Below are positions 24,450 to 32,151 of a DNA stretch of 40,443 bases, piece after piece (the stretch's first letter is position 1; every line of letters begins with the position of its first letter). Under the pieces are notes generated by a model. That model was not told the origin of the DNA, did not search any database, and saw only the letters and a program-made list of their open reading frames with translations. This DNA is from Novosphingobium sp. (GTDB lineage: Bacteria; Pseudomonadota; Alphaproteobacteria; Sphingomonadales; Sphingomonadaceae). The position numbers and the translations under genes are program-made. Location of the stretch: positions 1 to 40,443 of the forward strand of contig NZ_JAIXZS010000036.1 in NCBI RefSeq assembly GCF_027489515.1. The letters run 5' to 3'.

Positions 24450-25370
24450 ATGACCGCCTCATCCTCCCGCCAGAACGGTGCCATAGCCGCCATCGCGACC
24501 TATACTTTCTGGGGCGTCATGCCGATCTACTTCAAGCTGCTCGGCGCTGTCCCCGCGCCCGAACTGCTGGCATGGCGGATCGTGTGCAGCATGCCGATCT
24601 GCCTCGCGATCATTGCGCTGCAGCGGCAGGGCGGGTCTTTGCTCGCCTCGCTGCGCAACCGGACAGTCGTGCTCAGGCTCGCTACCAGTGCAGCGCTGAC
24701 CGCAACCAATTCGCTGATCTTCTTCATCGCCGTCGTTACCGGTCACGTGCTGGCGACGAGTCTCGGCTACTACATCATGCCGCTGATCAACGTGCTGATC
24801 GGCACGGTGTTCCTGCACGAGAAGCTGAGCCGGGTGCAGTGGGCCGCCGTGGTGATCGCCGCCACCGGCATCGGCCTCCTCGCCTTCGGGGAGCTCGACA
24901 TGCTGTTCGTCGCCATGGCGCTGGGCGTGAGCTATGCGCTCTACGGCTTCGTGCGCAAGGTCGTGCCCGCCGGCGCGCTGGAAGCCGTGACGATCGAGAC
25001 GGGCGTCAGCCTCGTTCCCGCGCTGGCGGTGGTCGGCTGGTATGCCTGGACCGGCGGCGGGGTCGGCGGCGGATCAAGCATCATGGCGAGCTGGGAGATG
25101 GCGGGGCTACTCATGATCGGCGGCCTGTTCACGGCGATCCCGCTGCTGCTGTTCGGCTATGCCGCGCGGCGGCTGACGCTATCGGCGATGGGGTTTGCGC
25201 AGTTCATCACGCCCAGCATCGGCTTCCTGCTGGGGCATTTTCTCTATGGCGAGTCGCTGGATGCCTCACGCACGATCTGCTTCGTGCTGATCTGGACCGC
25301 GGTTGCCCTGTTCAGCTGGGACATGTTCCGGCAAACGCGGCTCAATTCACACACGAAAGCGCCAGCCTAG
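24450..25370 (+). CDS. rarD: EamA-family transporter, RarD type
   Basis: This is a ten-helix drug/metabolite transporter of about 306 residues. It begins [36 protein letters not shown], the N-terminal signature of RarD proteins. Two EamA repeats follow, with [29 protein letters not shown] and [33 protein letters not shown] closing each half. The substrate is unknown (RarD was named for chloramphenicol sensitivity in E. coli). Starts at 24414 or 24438 are possible; 24450 gives the usual short N-terminus. The stop shares CTAG with pyrC. Confidence 0.93.
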   Translation: MTASSSRQNGAIAAIATYTFWGVMPIYFKLLGAVPAPELLAWRIVCSMPICLAIIALQRQGGSLLASLRNRTVVLRLATSAALTATNSLIFFIAVVTGHVLATSLGYYIMPLINVLIGTVFLHEKLSRVQWAAVVIAATGIGLLAFGELDMLFVAMALGVSYALYGFVRKVVPAGALEAVTIETGVSLVPALAVVGWYAWTGGGVGGGSSIMASWEMAGLLMIGGLFTAIPLLLFGYAARRLTLSAMGFAQFITPSIGFLLGHFLYGESLDASRTICFVLIWTAVALFSWDMFRQTRLNSHTKAPA

Positions 25371-25390
25371 GGGCGAAAGCGCCATCCTAG
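25355..25390. repeat. 20-base-period direct repeat at the rarD/pyrC junction
   Basis: GAAAGCGCCAGCCTAG (25355-25370) and GAAAGCGCCATCCTAG (25375-25390) match at 15 of 16 positions with a 20-base period. The first copy supplies the last codons and stop of rarD and overlaps the pyrC stop; the second lies wholly in pyrC. It looks like a small tandem duplication that set the present gene ends. Confidence 0.7.
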
Positions 25391-26410
25391 CGTCTCCCCG
25401 GCGTGGAAGGGCACAACCATGGTCTCGCCCACATCGATCTCGTCCGGAACCGTCACAGGCGCCCGCTCCAGCGTCACCGTGCCTTCGTTGAGCGGGAGGC
25501 GGTAGAAGCGCGGGCCGTGCTCGCTGGCAAAGCCCTCGAACTTGTCCAGCGCGCCTTCTTCCTCGAACACCTTGATGTAGCTTTCGAGCGCAAATGGCGC
25601 ATTGAAGATCCCCGCACAGCCGCAGGCCGCTTCCTTGAGGTGCTTGGCGTGCGGCGCACTGTCCGTGCCGAGGAAGAACTGCGGGCTACCCGAAGTTGCC
25701 GCCTTGCGCAGCGCCAGCCGGTGATGTTCACGCTTCGCCACGGGCAGGCAATAGGCATGTGGGCGAATGCCGCCGACCAGCATGGTGTTGCGATTGATGT
25801 GGAGGTGCTGCGGGGTGATGGTCGCGGCGAGATTCGCGCCCGCACATTCGACGAACTGCACCGCCTCGCTCGTCGTCACATGCTCGAACACCACGCGAAG
25901 GCCGGGCAGCGCCTTCACCAGCGGAATCAGCGTCCGCTCGATGAACACCGCCTCGCGGTCGAAGATATCGACGTGGTTGTCGGTCACCTCGCCGTGGATG
26001 AGGAGCGGCATGCCGATCTTCTCCATCCGCGCCAGCACGCCCATGATGTTCGCCACATCGGTGACGCCGTGCGCCGAACCCGTGGTCGCATGCGCCGGAT
26101 AGAGCTTGGCGGCGACGAAAACGCCCGCCGCATGACCGCGCTCGACTTCGTCGGGGTCGGTGTGGTCGGTGAGATAAAGCGTCATCAGCGGGGTGAAATC
26201 AGTGCCCTTCGGCAGCGCGGCCATGATGCGGTCGCGATAGGCCGAAACGCCCGCCACATCGGTCATCGGCGGCGAAAGATTGGGCATGACGATCGCCCGC
26301 GCGAACTGGCGCGCGGTGTGCGGGGCGACGCCGGCCAGCAACGCGCCATCGCGCAAGTGGACGTGCCAGTCATCGGGGCGGCGGATCGTGATCGAGTGCG
26401 GGTCAGTCAT
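25367..26410 (-). CDS. pyrC: Dihydroorotase (PyrC, class II)
   Basis: PyrC cyclises N-carbamoyl-aspartate to dihydroorotate in pyrimidine synthesis. The 347-residue chain starts [22 protein letters not shown], with metal ligands H16 and H18. The lysine carboxylated to bridge the two zincs is K102 in [14 protein letters not shown] and EHVTT supply further histidines, and FLGTDSAPH the catalytic aspartate. Length and motifs match the E. coli-type homodimeric enzyme. It lies 39 bases from the divergent ygfZ start and converges on rarD. Confidence 0.96.
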   Translation of the reverse strand: MTDPHSITIRRPDDWHVHLRDGALLAGVAPHTARQFARAIVMPNLSPPMTDVAGVSAYRDRIMAALPKGTDFTPLMTLYLTDHTDPDEVERGHAAGVFVAAKLYPAHATTGSAHGVTDVANIMGVLARMEKIGMPLLIHGEVTDNHVDIFDREAVFIERTLIPLVKALPGLRVVFEHVTTSEAVQFVECAGANLAATITPQHLHINRNTMLVGGIRPHAYCLPVAKREHHRLALRKAATSGSPQFFLGTDSAPHAKHLKEAACGCAGIFNAPFALESYIKVFEEEGALDKFEGFASEHGPRFYRLPLNEGTVTLERAPVTVPDEIDVGETMVVPFHAGETLGWRFRP

Positions 26411-26449
26411 GCCCTTTCCCTTAAGCCGGGCCATGCCTATCTGTCACCT

Positions 26450-27172
26450 ATGAGTGCACCCCGCCTGACCAATCGCACCTTGGTGCGTATTTCCCCGCTC
26501 GATGACAGCGAGGACGTTGCCGCCTTCCTGCAGGGCCTCGTGACCAATGACGTGAAGGGCCCCCTCCCCGTATGGGCCGGTCTGCTAAGCGCGCAGGGAA
26601 AAGCGTTGTTCGACTTTATCGTATGGGGCGATGGAGGCGACCTGCTGCTCGATTGCGAGGCCGCTGCCGCGCCTGCGCTCGCCAAGCGCCTTTCGCTCTA
26701 CCGGCTGCGCCGCCGCATCGCGATTGCCGAAGATACCACGCTCGGCGTCTACTGGCGGGCAGAGGGCGAGCCGACCGACCCCCGCCTGCCCGCGCTCGGC
26801 CACCGCTGGATCGCGCCGGTCAGCGCCGATGATGTGCCGGCTGATGCCGTATGGCTGGCGCACCGGCTTTCGCTTGGCGTGACGGAAGGCCTTGCCGAAC
26901 TCGGCAGCGAGCAGACGCTCTGGCTGGAAACCAACGCAGCAGACCTTGCCGGCGTCAGCTTCACCAAGGGCTGCTATGTAGGGCAGGAAAACACCGCGCG
27001 GATGAACTGGCGGCAGAAGGTGAACCGCCGGCTGGTCGTCGTGCCCCTCGCCCAGTCCGATCCCGCCCGCCAGCGCGCCGCCTATCCCGAGTTGGGGCTG
27101 GCGGTCGATCACCGGCGTGTCGAGGATATCAGCCCTGAAACCGCACCGGTGTGGATGGACCTTCGAGCCTGA
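26450..27172 (+). CDS. ygfZ: Folate-binding protein YgfZ (Fe-S cluster assembly factor)
   Basis: YgfZ/IBA57 is a folate-dependent protein that supports maturation and repair of 4Fe-4S enzymes, including radical-SAM proteins. The 240-residue product carries the signature KGCYVGQENTARM at about 173-185 and opens LTNRTLVRISPLDDSEDVAAFLQGLVTNDVK, a GcvT-like N-terminus. The open frame upstream of 26450 is antisense to pyrC and not coding. The TGA stop lies inside the left arm of the large inverted-repeat element that follows. It is somewhat short compared with E. coli YgfZ, as usual in alphaproteobacteria. Confidence 0.93.
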   Translation: MSAPRLTNRTLVRISPLDDSEDVAAFLQGLVTNDVKGPLPVWAGLLSAQGKALFDFIVWGDGGDLLLDCEAAAAPALAKRLSLYRLRRRIAIAEDTTLGVYWRAEGEPTDPRLPALGHRWIAPVSADDVPADAVWLAHRLSLGVTEGLAELGSEQTLWLETNAADLAGVSFTKGCYVGQENTARMNWRQKVNRRLVVVPLAQSDPARQRAAYPELGLAVDHRRVEDISPETAPVWMDLRA

Positions 27173-27431
27173 TGACATGACTTTGACCCACCGCGATTGT
27201 CCTTGGAAGCTCTTCGGCAAGGAGCGCCGCGCGGTGCGGGCTGGTAGCCCGTGCAAGCGGCGCGACGCTGTCCGAAGGGCTTCCAAGGACAACCCCGGAG
27301 GGGCGGGCCGATTTTGGCCCAGCGCAGCGTTGCTCGTCAGTCACAATGGGCCAGCATTGCTCCTTCCTCGCGCCTCGCGCCGGGCCAAAATCGGCTCCGT
27401 CGCGGTGGGTCAAAGTCATGTCATCAGGCTC
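27165..27431. repeat. Structured palindromic element: 31-bp outer stem enclosing two hairpins
   Basis: The outer arms at 27165-27195 and 27401-27431 are perfect inverted repeats of 31 bp. Inside lie two separate hairpins. The first has TTGTCCTTGGAAGC (27197-27210) with GCTTCCAAGGACAA (27279-27292) and further inner pairing to a CGGGCT/AGCCCG tip. The second has GCCGATTTTGGCCC (27307-27320) with GGGCCAAAATCGGC (27382-27395). The whole folds as a cloverleaf-like junction. It fills the space between the convergent ygfZ and tetR genes and includes the ygfZ stop. No gene inside is convincing. Confidence 0.9.
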
Positions 27432-28018
27432 TAGCCCGCCTGCGTGAGTTTGGCAGCCGCGGTTGCGGCATCGAGCATGCGCGCCGCATAATCGCGCGCG
27501 GCATGACGCGGCAGTTCCAGCGCCTGGCTCAGCGGCCCGCCCATCTGCGCATCGCCGAGCGCCATCAGCACCAGCGTCAGCGTGGTGCCGCGCATCTCGT
27601 CGGAATGGAAATCGCCGACTTCGATCACGAGGTCGTGAATGACATCGACAATCGGATCGAGCGCGTCCTCGTTGCCAGTGAGCAGCATCCACGAGGCAAG
27701 CGCGCCAGCACCCTCGCGGTCGAACGCATCGAACGTGAGATCCACGACATCGCGCGGGCTGCCGATGCCCGAACGGCTGGCAATCACCGCCTCGCGAATG
27801 CCGACACAGATCGTCTCGGCGAGATGGCGCGCAAGCTCCTTCTGCAGGCCCGAGGCCGAACCGAAGTGGTGCAGCAGATTGGCATGGGTGCGGCCGATGC
27901 GCCCGGCGACAGCTTTCAGCGTGACCGCCTGGGGCCCGGCTTCGATCAGCAGGGCACGCGCGGCCTCGAGGGCGGCAATCCGGCTTTCTTCAGGACTGAG
28001 ACGCTTGCGAACAGACAT
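27431..28018 (-). CDS. TetR-family transcriptional regulator
   Basis: The protein has 195 residues. The N-terminal helix-turn-helix is RIAALEAARALLIEAGPQAVTLKAVAGRIGRTHANLLHHFGSASGLQKELARHL, the standard TetR form with the recognition helix at THANLLHHF. The ligand-binding C-terminal domain is not assignable. The ATG at 28018 (MSVRKRLSPEES) is preferred; the longer frame runs into the preceding hairpin. Its stop codon abuts the right arm of the large palindromic element. The GNAT gene upstream on the same strand is a possible co-regulated partner. The ligand is unknown. Confidence 0.9.
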   Translation of the reverse strand: MSVRKRLSPEESRIAALEAARALLIEAGPQAVTLKAVAGRIGRTHANLLHHFGSASGLQKELARHLAETICVGIREAVIASRSGIGSPRDVVDLTFDAFDREGAGALASWMLLTGNEDALDPIVDVIHDLVIEVGDFHSDEMRGTTLTLVLMALGDAQMGGPLSQALELPRHAARDYAARMLDAATAAAKLTQAG

Positions 28019-28057
28019 TTCCAGGCGGCTTACCCCGTTGCGGCACGCAATTCCCCC

Positions 28058-28096
28058 CGCGCGCCGGAACGGCAACGCCTAGAACTCCGGCGCGCG
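28058..28096 (-). terminator. 11-bp GC hairpin between GNAT and tetR
   Basis: CGCGCGCCGGA (28058-28068) pairs with TCCGGCGCGCG (28086-28096) around a 17-base loop. No U-tract follows on the minus strand, so it may attenuate read-through or protect mRNA rather than terminate. Confidence 0.45.
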
Positions 28097-28119
28097 CGGG
28101 GCAAGGGGGACGTGCAGGC

Positions 28120-28689
28120 TCAGGCCGCCCGTCGCATCGGCTCGCGGTCGTCACCGCCGCCATCACCGTTACCCGCCTCACCAAGATCGATCTGGTGGAC
28201 CACGGCCGTGACCACGGTACCGCGCCCTTCACTGCGGCGCGGGCGGTGCTCGCCGGTGGGCGTAAAGCCAAGCTTGCGCAGCACCCTGCCCGACGCGGGA
28301 TTGTCGAGGAAATGGCTCGCCTCGATCCGGCTGTAGCCAAGCGCCCGCGCGACGGAGAGCACTGCACGCGCCGCTTCGGTGGCATAGCCGCAGCCCCACT
28401 GGTCGCGCGCGATCCAGTAGCCGAGTTCCACCGCGCCCTGCTCGCCCGGTGCGATCCCCGCGCAGCCGATGATCCGCGCGCCCTCCGCGCCGGGCAGCGT
28501 CACCAGAAAGTCGGGATGCCGCGGGTCCTGCATGCGGTTCACGAATGCGCGCGCATCGTCCGGCCGATAGGGCCAGGGCGCGCGGGCGAGGTTGCGCACT
28601 ACCGCCGCATCATCGATCGCGGCGTGCAGCTCGGCCCAGTCTTCGGGCCAGGCGGGGCGCAGGAACAGTCTTTCACTGCGAATGAACAT
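28120..28689 (-). CDS. GNAT-family N-acetyltransferase
   Basis: This is a RimJ/RimL-type acetyltransferase of 189 residues. FIRSERLFLRPAWPEDWAELHAAI is the usual start. IIGCAGI followed by VELGYWIARDQWGCGYATEAARAVLSVA is the acetyl-CoA-binding motif A, and NPASGRVLRKLGF the C-terminal motif. The start at 28689 has GGAG 7 bases upstream. Targets include ribosomal proteins, amino acids or antibiotics; none can be chosen here. The location next to rpmA is suggestive only. Upstream lies a large near-palindrome. Confidence 0.9.
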   Translation of the reverse strand: MFIRSERLFLRPAWPEDWAELHAAIDDAAVVRNLARAPWPYRPDDARAFVNRMQDPRHPDFLVTLPGAEGARIIGCAGIAPGEQGAVELGYWIARDQWGCGYATEAARAVLSVARALGYSRIEASHFLDNPASGRVLRKLGFTPTGEHRPRRSEGRGTVVTAVVHQIDLGEAGNGDGGGDDREPMRRAA

Positions 28690-28804
28690 GCCTTGTCTCC
28701 TCATCCGCCCCTCGATTTGCCTCGGCTGCTAACCAAAGGAAATGACAGGCATATTGCGATCGGCTGGGTCTCGCGCGGTTAATGCGCCAGACGGTGCCAA
28801 GGGT

Positions 28805-28966
28805 GAGCCTGGCCCGAAATTCCTGCGGCAGAGGGCCGGCGAGGGACTTTCCGCGGCGAGGAGGAGCGGTCGCTGCCGCGATGCCGGGACATCGTGGCAA
28901 GACGGCGACGCTCTCGTCGCGGAAAAGATCCGCCGGGCCGACCCGCAGGGGTTTCGGACCAGGCTC
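28805..28966. repeat. Near-palindrome of about 160 bp between rpmA and the GNAT gene
   Basis: The outer arms at 28805-28828 and 28943-28966 pair at 21 of 24 positions. The inner sequence continues to pair imperfectly (GGCCGGCGA...TTTCCGCGGCGAG against CTCGTCGCGGAAAA...CGCCGGGCC) down to a GATG-CCGGGA-CATC tip at 28880-28893. The whole would form one long interrupted hairpin. Both strands have open frames here, but symmetry explains them; I see no gene in 28690-29076. Confidence 0.8.
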
Positions 28967-28975
28967 TGAGGGAGA

Positions 28976-29010
28976 CAAAGAAAAAGGGAGACGGGCTGGC
29001 CCCTCTCCCT
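28976..29010 (-). terminator. Rho-independent terminator after rpmA
   Basis: On the minus strand AGGGAGA (29010-29004) pairs with TCTCCCT (28991-28985), followed by TTTTCTTT. It ends the rplU-rpmA transcript. A second 9-bp hairpin, GGCCATCCG/CGGATGGCC at 29040-29060, lies between it and the rpmA stop. Confidence 0.8.
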
Positions 29011-29076
29011 CGTCAAGCCGGCTGGTTGGAGCCGGCGGGGGCCATCCGTCGCGGATGGCCCGTCATGACCATCCGG

Positions 29077-29346
29077 TTATTCTGCGGCCTCGGCCATCAT
29101 GTCCACCGAGACGTACTTGCGACCAAGCTTGCCCGAGTGGAAACGCACCTTGCCTTCGGCGAGCGCAAACAGGGTGTGATCCTTGCCAATGCCGACATTG
29201 GCGCCCGGGTACACCTTGGTACCGCGCTGGCGGATAATGATGTTGCCGCCGATCACGTGCTGATCGCCGAACTTCTTGACGCCGAGGCGGCGGCCAGCCG
29301 AATCGCGACCGTTGCGCGAGGAGCCGCCAGCTTTCTTGTGTGCCAT
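29077..29346 (-). CDS. rpmA: 50S ribosomal protein L27
   Basis: The product is an 89-residue L27 with the conserved glycine-rich N-terminus [48 protein letters not shown]. The N-terminal tail reaches the peptidyl-transferase centre. There is no Firmicutes-type cleavable extension. It lies 49 bases downstream of rplU in the classic rplU-rpmA pair; obgE, often next, is not here. A strong terminator follows. Confidence 0.99.
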   Translation of the reverse strand: MAHKKAGGSSRNGRDSAGRRLGVKKFGDQHVIGGNIIIRQRGTKVYPGANVGIGKDHTLFALAEGKVRFHSGKLGRKYVSVDMMAEAAE

Positions 29347-29395
29347 GTCAGATTACTCCGAAATCTTGCCGTAGAGCCGCGTTCAGGCCCAGAAA

Positions 29396-29692
29396 TCAGG
29401 CGACGCTGAGGATGCGCAGCAGGGTCATCTGCTGGCGGTGGCCGTTCTTGCGGCGATAGTTGTGGCGGCGGCGCTTCTTGAACACGACCACCTTCTCGGA
29501 CTTCGCCTGCGCGATGATCTCGGCCGACACGGTCACGCTCTTGGCATCCGCGAGCACGCCTTCGTTCCCCGCGAGGAGGACGTCGGTCAGCGTGATCGTT
29601 TCGCCGGCTTCACCCGCCAGCTTTTCGACCGCGATCTTGTCTCCGGCGGCAACCCGGTACTGCTTGCCGCCCGTGCGCACGATTGCGAACAT
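29396..29692 (-). CDS. rplU: 50S ribosomal protein L21
   Basis: The product is a 98-residue L21: [40 protein letters not shown], ending with the basic [24 protein letters not shown] block that binds 23S rRNA. The start at 29692 is the conserved L21 start; the longer frame upstream is in the leader. First gene of the rplU-rpmA operon, divergent from the lipoprotein at 29905. The roughly 130-base leader contains a 7-bp hairpin. Confidence 0.99.
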   Translation of the reverse strand: MFAIVRTGGKQYRVAAGDKIAVEKLAGEAGETITLTDVLLAGNEGVLADAKSVTVSAEIIAQAKSEKVVVFKKRRRHNYRRKNGHRQQMTLLRILSVA

Positions 29693-29770
29693 GGTTCCTG
29701 CTATCCGTTTCAAGTGTCTGGCCGCCCGATGGACCCGCGAATCGGATACCAGCAAACGGCATGGCCGAAT

Positions 29771-29789
29771 CTCCGCAAAGGATGCGGAG
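29771..29789 (-). promoter_or_regulatory. Hairpin in the rplU leader
   Basis: CTCCGCA (29771-29777) and TGCGGAG (29783-29789) form a 7-bp stem with a 5-base loop, 78 bases before the rplU start on the minus strand. It could be part of an autoregulatory L21 leader; nothing else supports that. Confidence 0.3.
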
Positions 29790-29807
29790 GCCCGGAAAGA
29801 GTGGCGC

Positions 29808-29835
29808 GGTTAATCGAACGGGGCGTCCATGTCAA
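29808..29835 (-). promoter_or_regulatory. Putative rplU-rpmA promoter
   Basis: On the minus strand a perfect TTGACA -35 (29835-29830) is followed after 16 bases by TTAACC, a poor -10. Position upstream of a ribosomal-protein operon makes it plausible. Confidence 0.4.
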
Positions 29836-29904
29836 CGCTGCAGGCAGGCGAATTGCAGCACCGGACGCCTTCCCCGCTTCCCGAAAAGACTCTATGGCCC
29901 GGGC

Positions 29905-30444
29905 ATGGCTTCCCTGTCCATCCGTCTGGCTGTGCCGTTCGCCGCCCTGCTCGCGCTCTCGGCCTGCAATGCAGACCGCTCGCGCTTCCCGTCGTTGGAG
30001 ATTCGCCCGGCCGAGCGGGCCTACGGAAACGCCCAGCCGGTCGCACCCACGGCCAGCCTCCCGCTGACCACACAGCTGCCAGCCGGAGTCGATCTCACCG
30101 CACGGGTCGCCGCGTTGCAGGATACCGCGCGCGCTGCGCATCGCCGCTTCCTCGACCAGCAGGGTGCGGCCACACGCGTGATCGATGCAGCAAAGGGCTC
30201 CGCGCCCGGCACCGAGGCATGGAGCCGGGCCGCCATCGCGCTTGCCGGGCTCACCTCGGCTCGGGGCGAAGGCATGGTCGCGCTTGCCGATCTCGACCGC
30301 TTGCTGATCGCCGCGACCGAAAAGGCCGCCACGGGGCCGGATGACGATTTCCGCATCGTTGGCCCTGCGCACCAGGATGTTTCGGCCCTGCTCGCGGAGG
30401 AAGATCGCACGATCGCCGCTCTCAGCGGCACGCTGGGCAGTTAG
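29905..30444 (+). CDS. Hypothetical lipoprotein
   Basis: The product has 179 residues. MASLSIRLAVPFAALLALSACNADRSRFPSLEIRPAERA has a lipobox LSAC. The mature part is alanine-rich and mostly helical (LTARVAALQDTARAAHRRFLDQQGAATRVIDAAKG...) and may form a coiled coil. I do not recognise the family. The start is the ATG directly before the signal peptide; the longer frame upstream overlaps the rplU promoter region. It converges on moaE with 4 bases between the stops. Confidence 0.8.
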   Translation: MASLSIRLAVPFAALLALSACNADRSRFPSLEIRPAERAYGNAQPVAPTASLPLTTQLPAGVDLTARVAALQDTARAAHRRFLDQQGAATRVIDAAKGSAPGTEAWSRAAIALAGLTSARGEGMVALADLDRLLIAATEKAATGPDDDFRIVGPAHQDVSALLAEEDRTIAALSGTLGS

Positions 30445-30448
30445 GCAC

Positions 30449-30898
30449 CTACCAGCGCGCGAGATCGCGGTGGTCGTCGGGGCGCGGCTCGATCCAGCGC
30501 CAACCTTTCGCGGTCCTCTCGCGCTTCCAGAACCACGACTGGCTCTTGAGGTGATCCATCGCGAAATCGGCGGCGGCAAAGGCATCGCGGCGATGCCGCG
30601 CGGCTGCGGCGACCAGCACAATGGGATCGCCCGGATGCATCACGCCGTAGCGGTGGATGATCAGCAGCCCGTTCAGCGGCCAGCGTGCGAGGGTGGCGGC
30701 AGCGAGTGCTTCCATCCCCGGCAAGGTCATCGCGGCGTAATGCTTGAGTTCGAGCGCCTCGACGGCCTGTGGGCCGTCTTCGCAGCGGACCTGCCCGAGA
30801 AAGCTGACGATGCCGCCTGATTCGGGGTGCGCGGCGGTGAAGGCGGCAAGCTCGTCCGCAGCCGAGAAGGCTTCTCCGAGCAGGCGGACCTCAGCCAC
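30449..30898 (-). CDS. moaE: Molybdopterin synthase catalytic subunit
   Basis: MoaE receives sulfur from MoaD-thiocarboxylate to turn cyclic pyranopterin monophosphate into molybdopterin. The 149-residue product has SFLGQVR near its start, LELKHYAAM, HRYGVMHPGDPIVLVAAAARHR and the active-site lysines in DHLKSQSWFWKRE. The start is a GTG one base after the moaD stop (TGACGTG), extended frames being inside moaD. Last gene of the folB-folM-moaA-moaD-moaE run. Confidence 0.95.
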   Translation of the reverse strand: MAEVRLLGEAFSAADELAAFTAAHPESGGIVSFLGQVRCEDGPQAVEALELKHYAAMTLPGMEALAAATLARWPLNGLLIIHRYGVMHPGDPIVLVAAAARHRRDAFAAADFAMDHLKSQSWFWKRERTAKGWRWIEPRPDDHRDLARW

Positions 30899-30899
30899 G

Positions 30900-31139
30900 T
30901 CAGCCCCCGCTGACGGGCGGCAGGAAAGCGAGTTCGTCGCCGTCCGCAAGCACCACCGCCTCGTTGCCGCCAAGCAGCGCGCCGTTCAGAGCCATGCGCA
31001 CGCGCTCACCCAGCAGTTCAATGGCCAGCGCAGGATCGAGCGCTGCCAGGACCTGATCGAGCGGACCGGGGTTCACGGAAAGCTCCCCCATGCCGGCGAT
31101 GTCCTCCAGCCGGCCCAGGAACACCAGTTTCGCGGACAT
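30900..31139 (-). CDS. moaD: Molybdopterin synthase sulfur carrier subunit
   Basis: MoaD is a ubiquitin-fold sulfur carrier of 79 residues ending in the required Gly-Gly (FLPPVSGG), which is thiocarboxylated and inserted into MoaE. ALNGALLGGNEAVVLADGDELAFLPP is the typical C-terminal half. It starts one base after the moaA stop and is followed one base later by moaE, so the three are translationally coupled. Confidence 0.96.
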   Translation of the reverse strand: MSAKLVFLGRLEDIAGMGELSVNPGPLDQVLAALDPALAIELLGERVRMALNGALLGGNEAVVLADGDELAFLPPVSGG

Positions 31140-31140
31140 G

Positions 31141-32151
31141 TCAGCCGCCCGTCATCGACATATGGCGCGCCAGCGCGGGCGCGGCGCCGGGGCGGTCGAT
31201 CACGAAGCCGTGGCGTTCAGGCTTTTCGCCCATCGCGCGGGCGAAGGCTTCATTGAGCGCGGTTTCGGGACTTTCGGACCGAAGCGCGGCGCGAAGATCG
31301 ACCTTGCCCTCGCCGCCAAGGCACATGAACAACTGGCCGGTCGCAGTCACGCGCACGCGGTTGCAGCCTTCGCAGAAATTGCCGGTCAGCGGCGTGATGA
31401 AGCCGAGCCGCCCGCCGGTCTCCGCGATATCGACATAACGCGCGGGGCCGCCGGTGCGCGCGTCGCTAGCGGTCAGCGTCCAGCGCTGCTCGAGATCGCG
31501 GCGCACTGCATCAAGCGGCAAGTAGTGATCGAAGCGGTCGCCCTCCACCTCGCCTAGCGGCATGACTTCGATCAGCGTGACCGAATGGCCTTCGCCATGC
31601 GCCCAGGCGATCAGATCGGGCAGTTCGTGCTCGTTGATGCCCTTGAGCGCCACGGCGTTGAGCTTGACCTTAATCCCCGCCGCCTTGGCCGCGGCAAGCC
31701 CTTCGAGCACTTGCGGCAGGCTGTCGCGCCGGGTCAGCTCGGCAAACTTTGTGCGATCGCGCGTGTCGAGCGAGACGTTGATGCGCTTCACCCCCGCTGC
31801 CGCCAGATCATCGGCAAATTCGGCGAGGCGCGTGCCGTTGGTGGTCAGCGTCAGTTCGTCGAGGCTTCCGTCATCAATCTTGCGGCCCAGCGCGCGGACC
31901 AGCTGCATCATGTCGCGCCGCACCAGCGGTTCGCCGCCGGTCAGCCGGATCTTGCGCACCCCGCGCGCGATGAAGGCGAGCGCGACCTCGTGCAGTTCTT
32001 CCAGCGTCAGCACTTCGGCGCGCGGCAGGAAGGTCATCCGCTCGGGCATGCAGTAGGAACAGCGCAAGTCGCAGCGGTCGGTCAGCGAGAGCCGCAGATA
32101 GGTGATGCGGCGCGCGAAGCGGTCAACCAGGGGTGCGACGGTGTTGCTCAT
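31141..32151 (-). CDS. moaA: GTP 3',8-cyclase
   Basis: MoaA is the radical-SAM enzyme that starts molybdenum-cofactor synthesis from GTP. The 336-residue chain has the N-terminal cluster C27-x3-C31-x2-C34 (CDLRCSYC), the substrate-side cluster [21 protein letters not shown] (C-x2-C-x13-C) and the C-terminal Gly-Gly tail (MSMTGG), which is needed for activity. ATGA overlap with the folM-like gene shows coupling. moaC and moaB/mog are not in the window. Confidence 0.98.
   Translation of the reverse strand: MSNTVAPLVDRFARRITYLRLSLTDRCDLRCSYCMPERMTFLPRAEVLTLEELHEVALAFIARGVRKIRLTGGEPLVRRDMMQLVRALGRKIDDGSLDELTLTTNGTRLAEFADDLAAAGVKRINVSLDTRDRTKFAELTRRDSLPQVLEGLAAAKAAGIKVKLNAVALKGINEHELPDLIAWAHGEGHSVTLIEVMPLGEVEGDRFDHYLPLDAVRRDLEQRWTLTASDARTGGPARYVDIAETGGRLGFITPLTGNFCEGCNRVRVTATGQLFMCLGGEGKVDLRAALRSESPETALNEAFARAMGEKPERHGFVIDRPGAAPALARHMSMTGG

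Noticed and set aside
25403..26449. Upstream extension of the ygfZ frame (total 589 codons)
   Set aside because: It is antisense to pyrC; YgfZ similarity starts at 26450.
27129..27692. Minus-strand frame across the cloverleaf element and into tetR
   Set aside because: It follows the inverted-repeat symmetry and the tetR shadow frame; no ribosome site or domain.
28673..28978. Open frames on both strands in the rpmA-GNAT spacer
   Set aside because: They lie in the near-palindrome, so both strands look alike; composition is not protein-like and no start context is seen.
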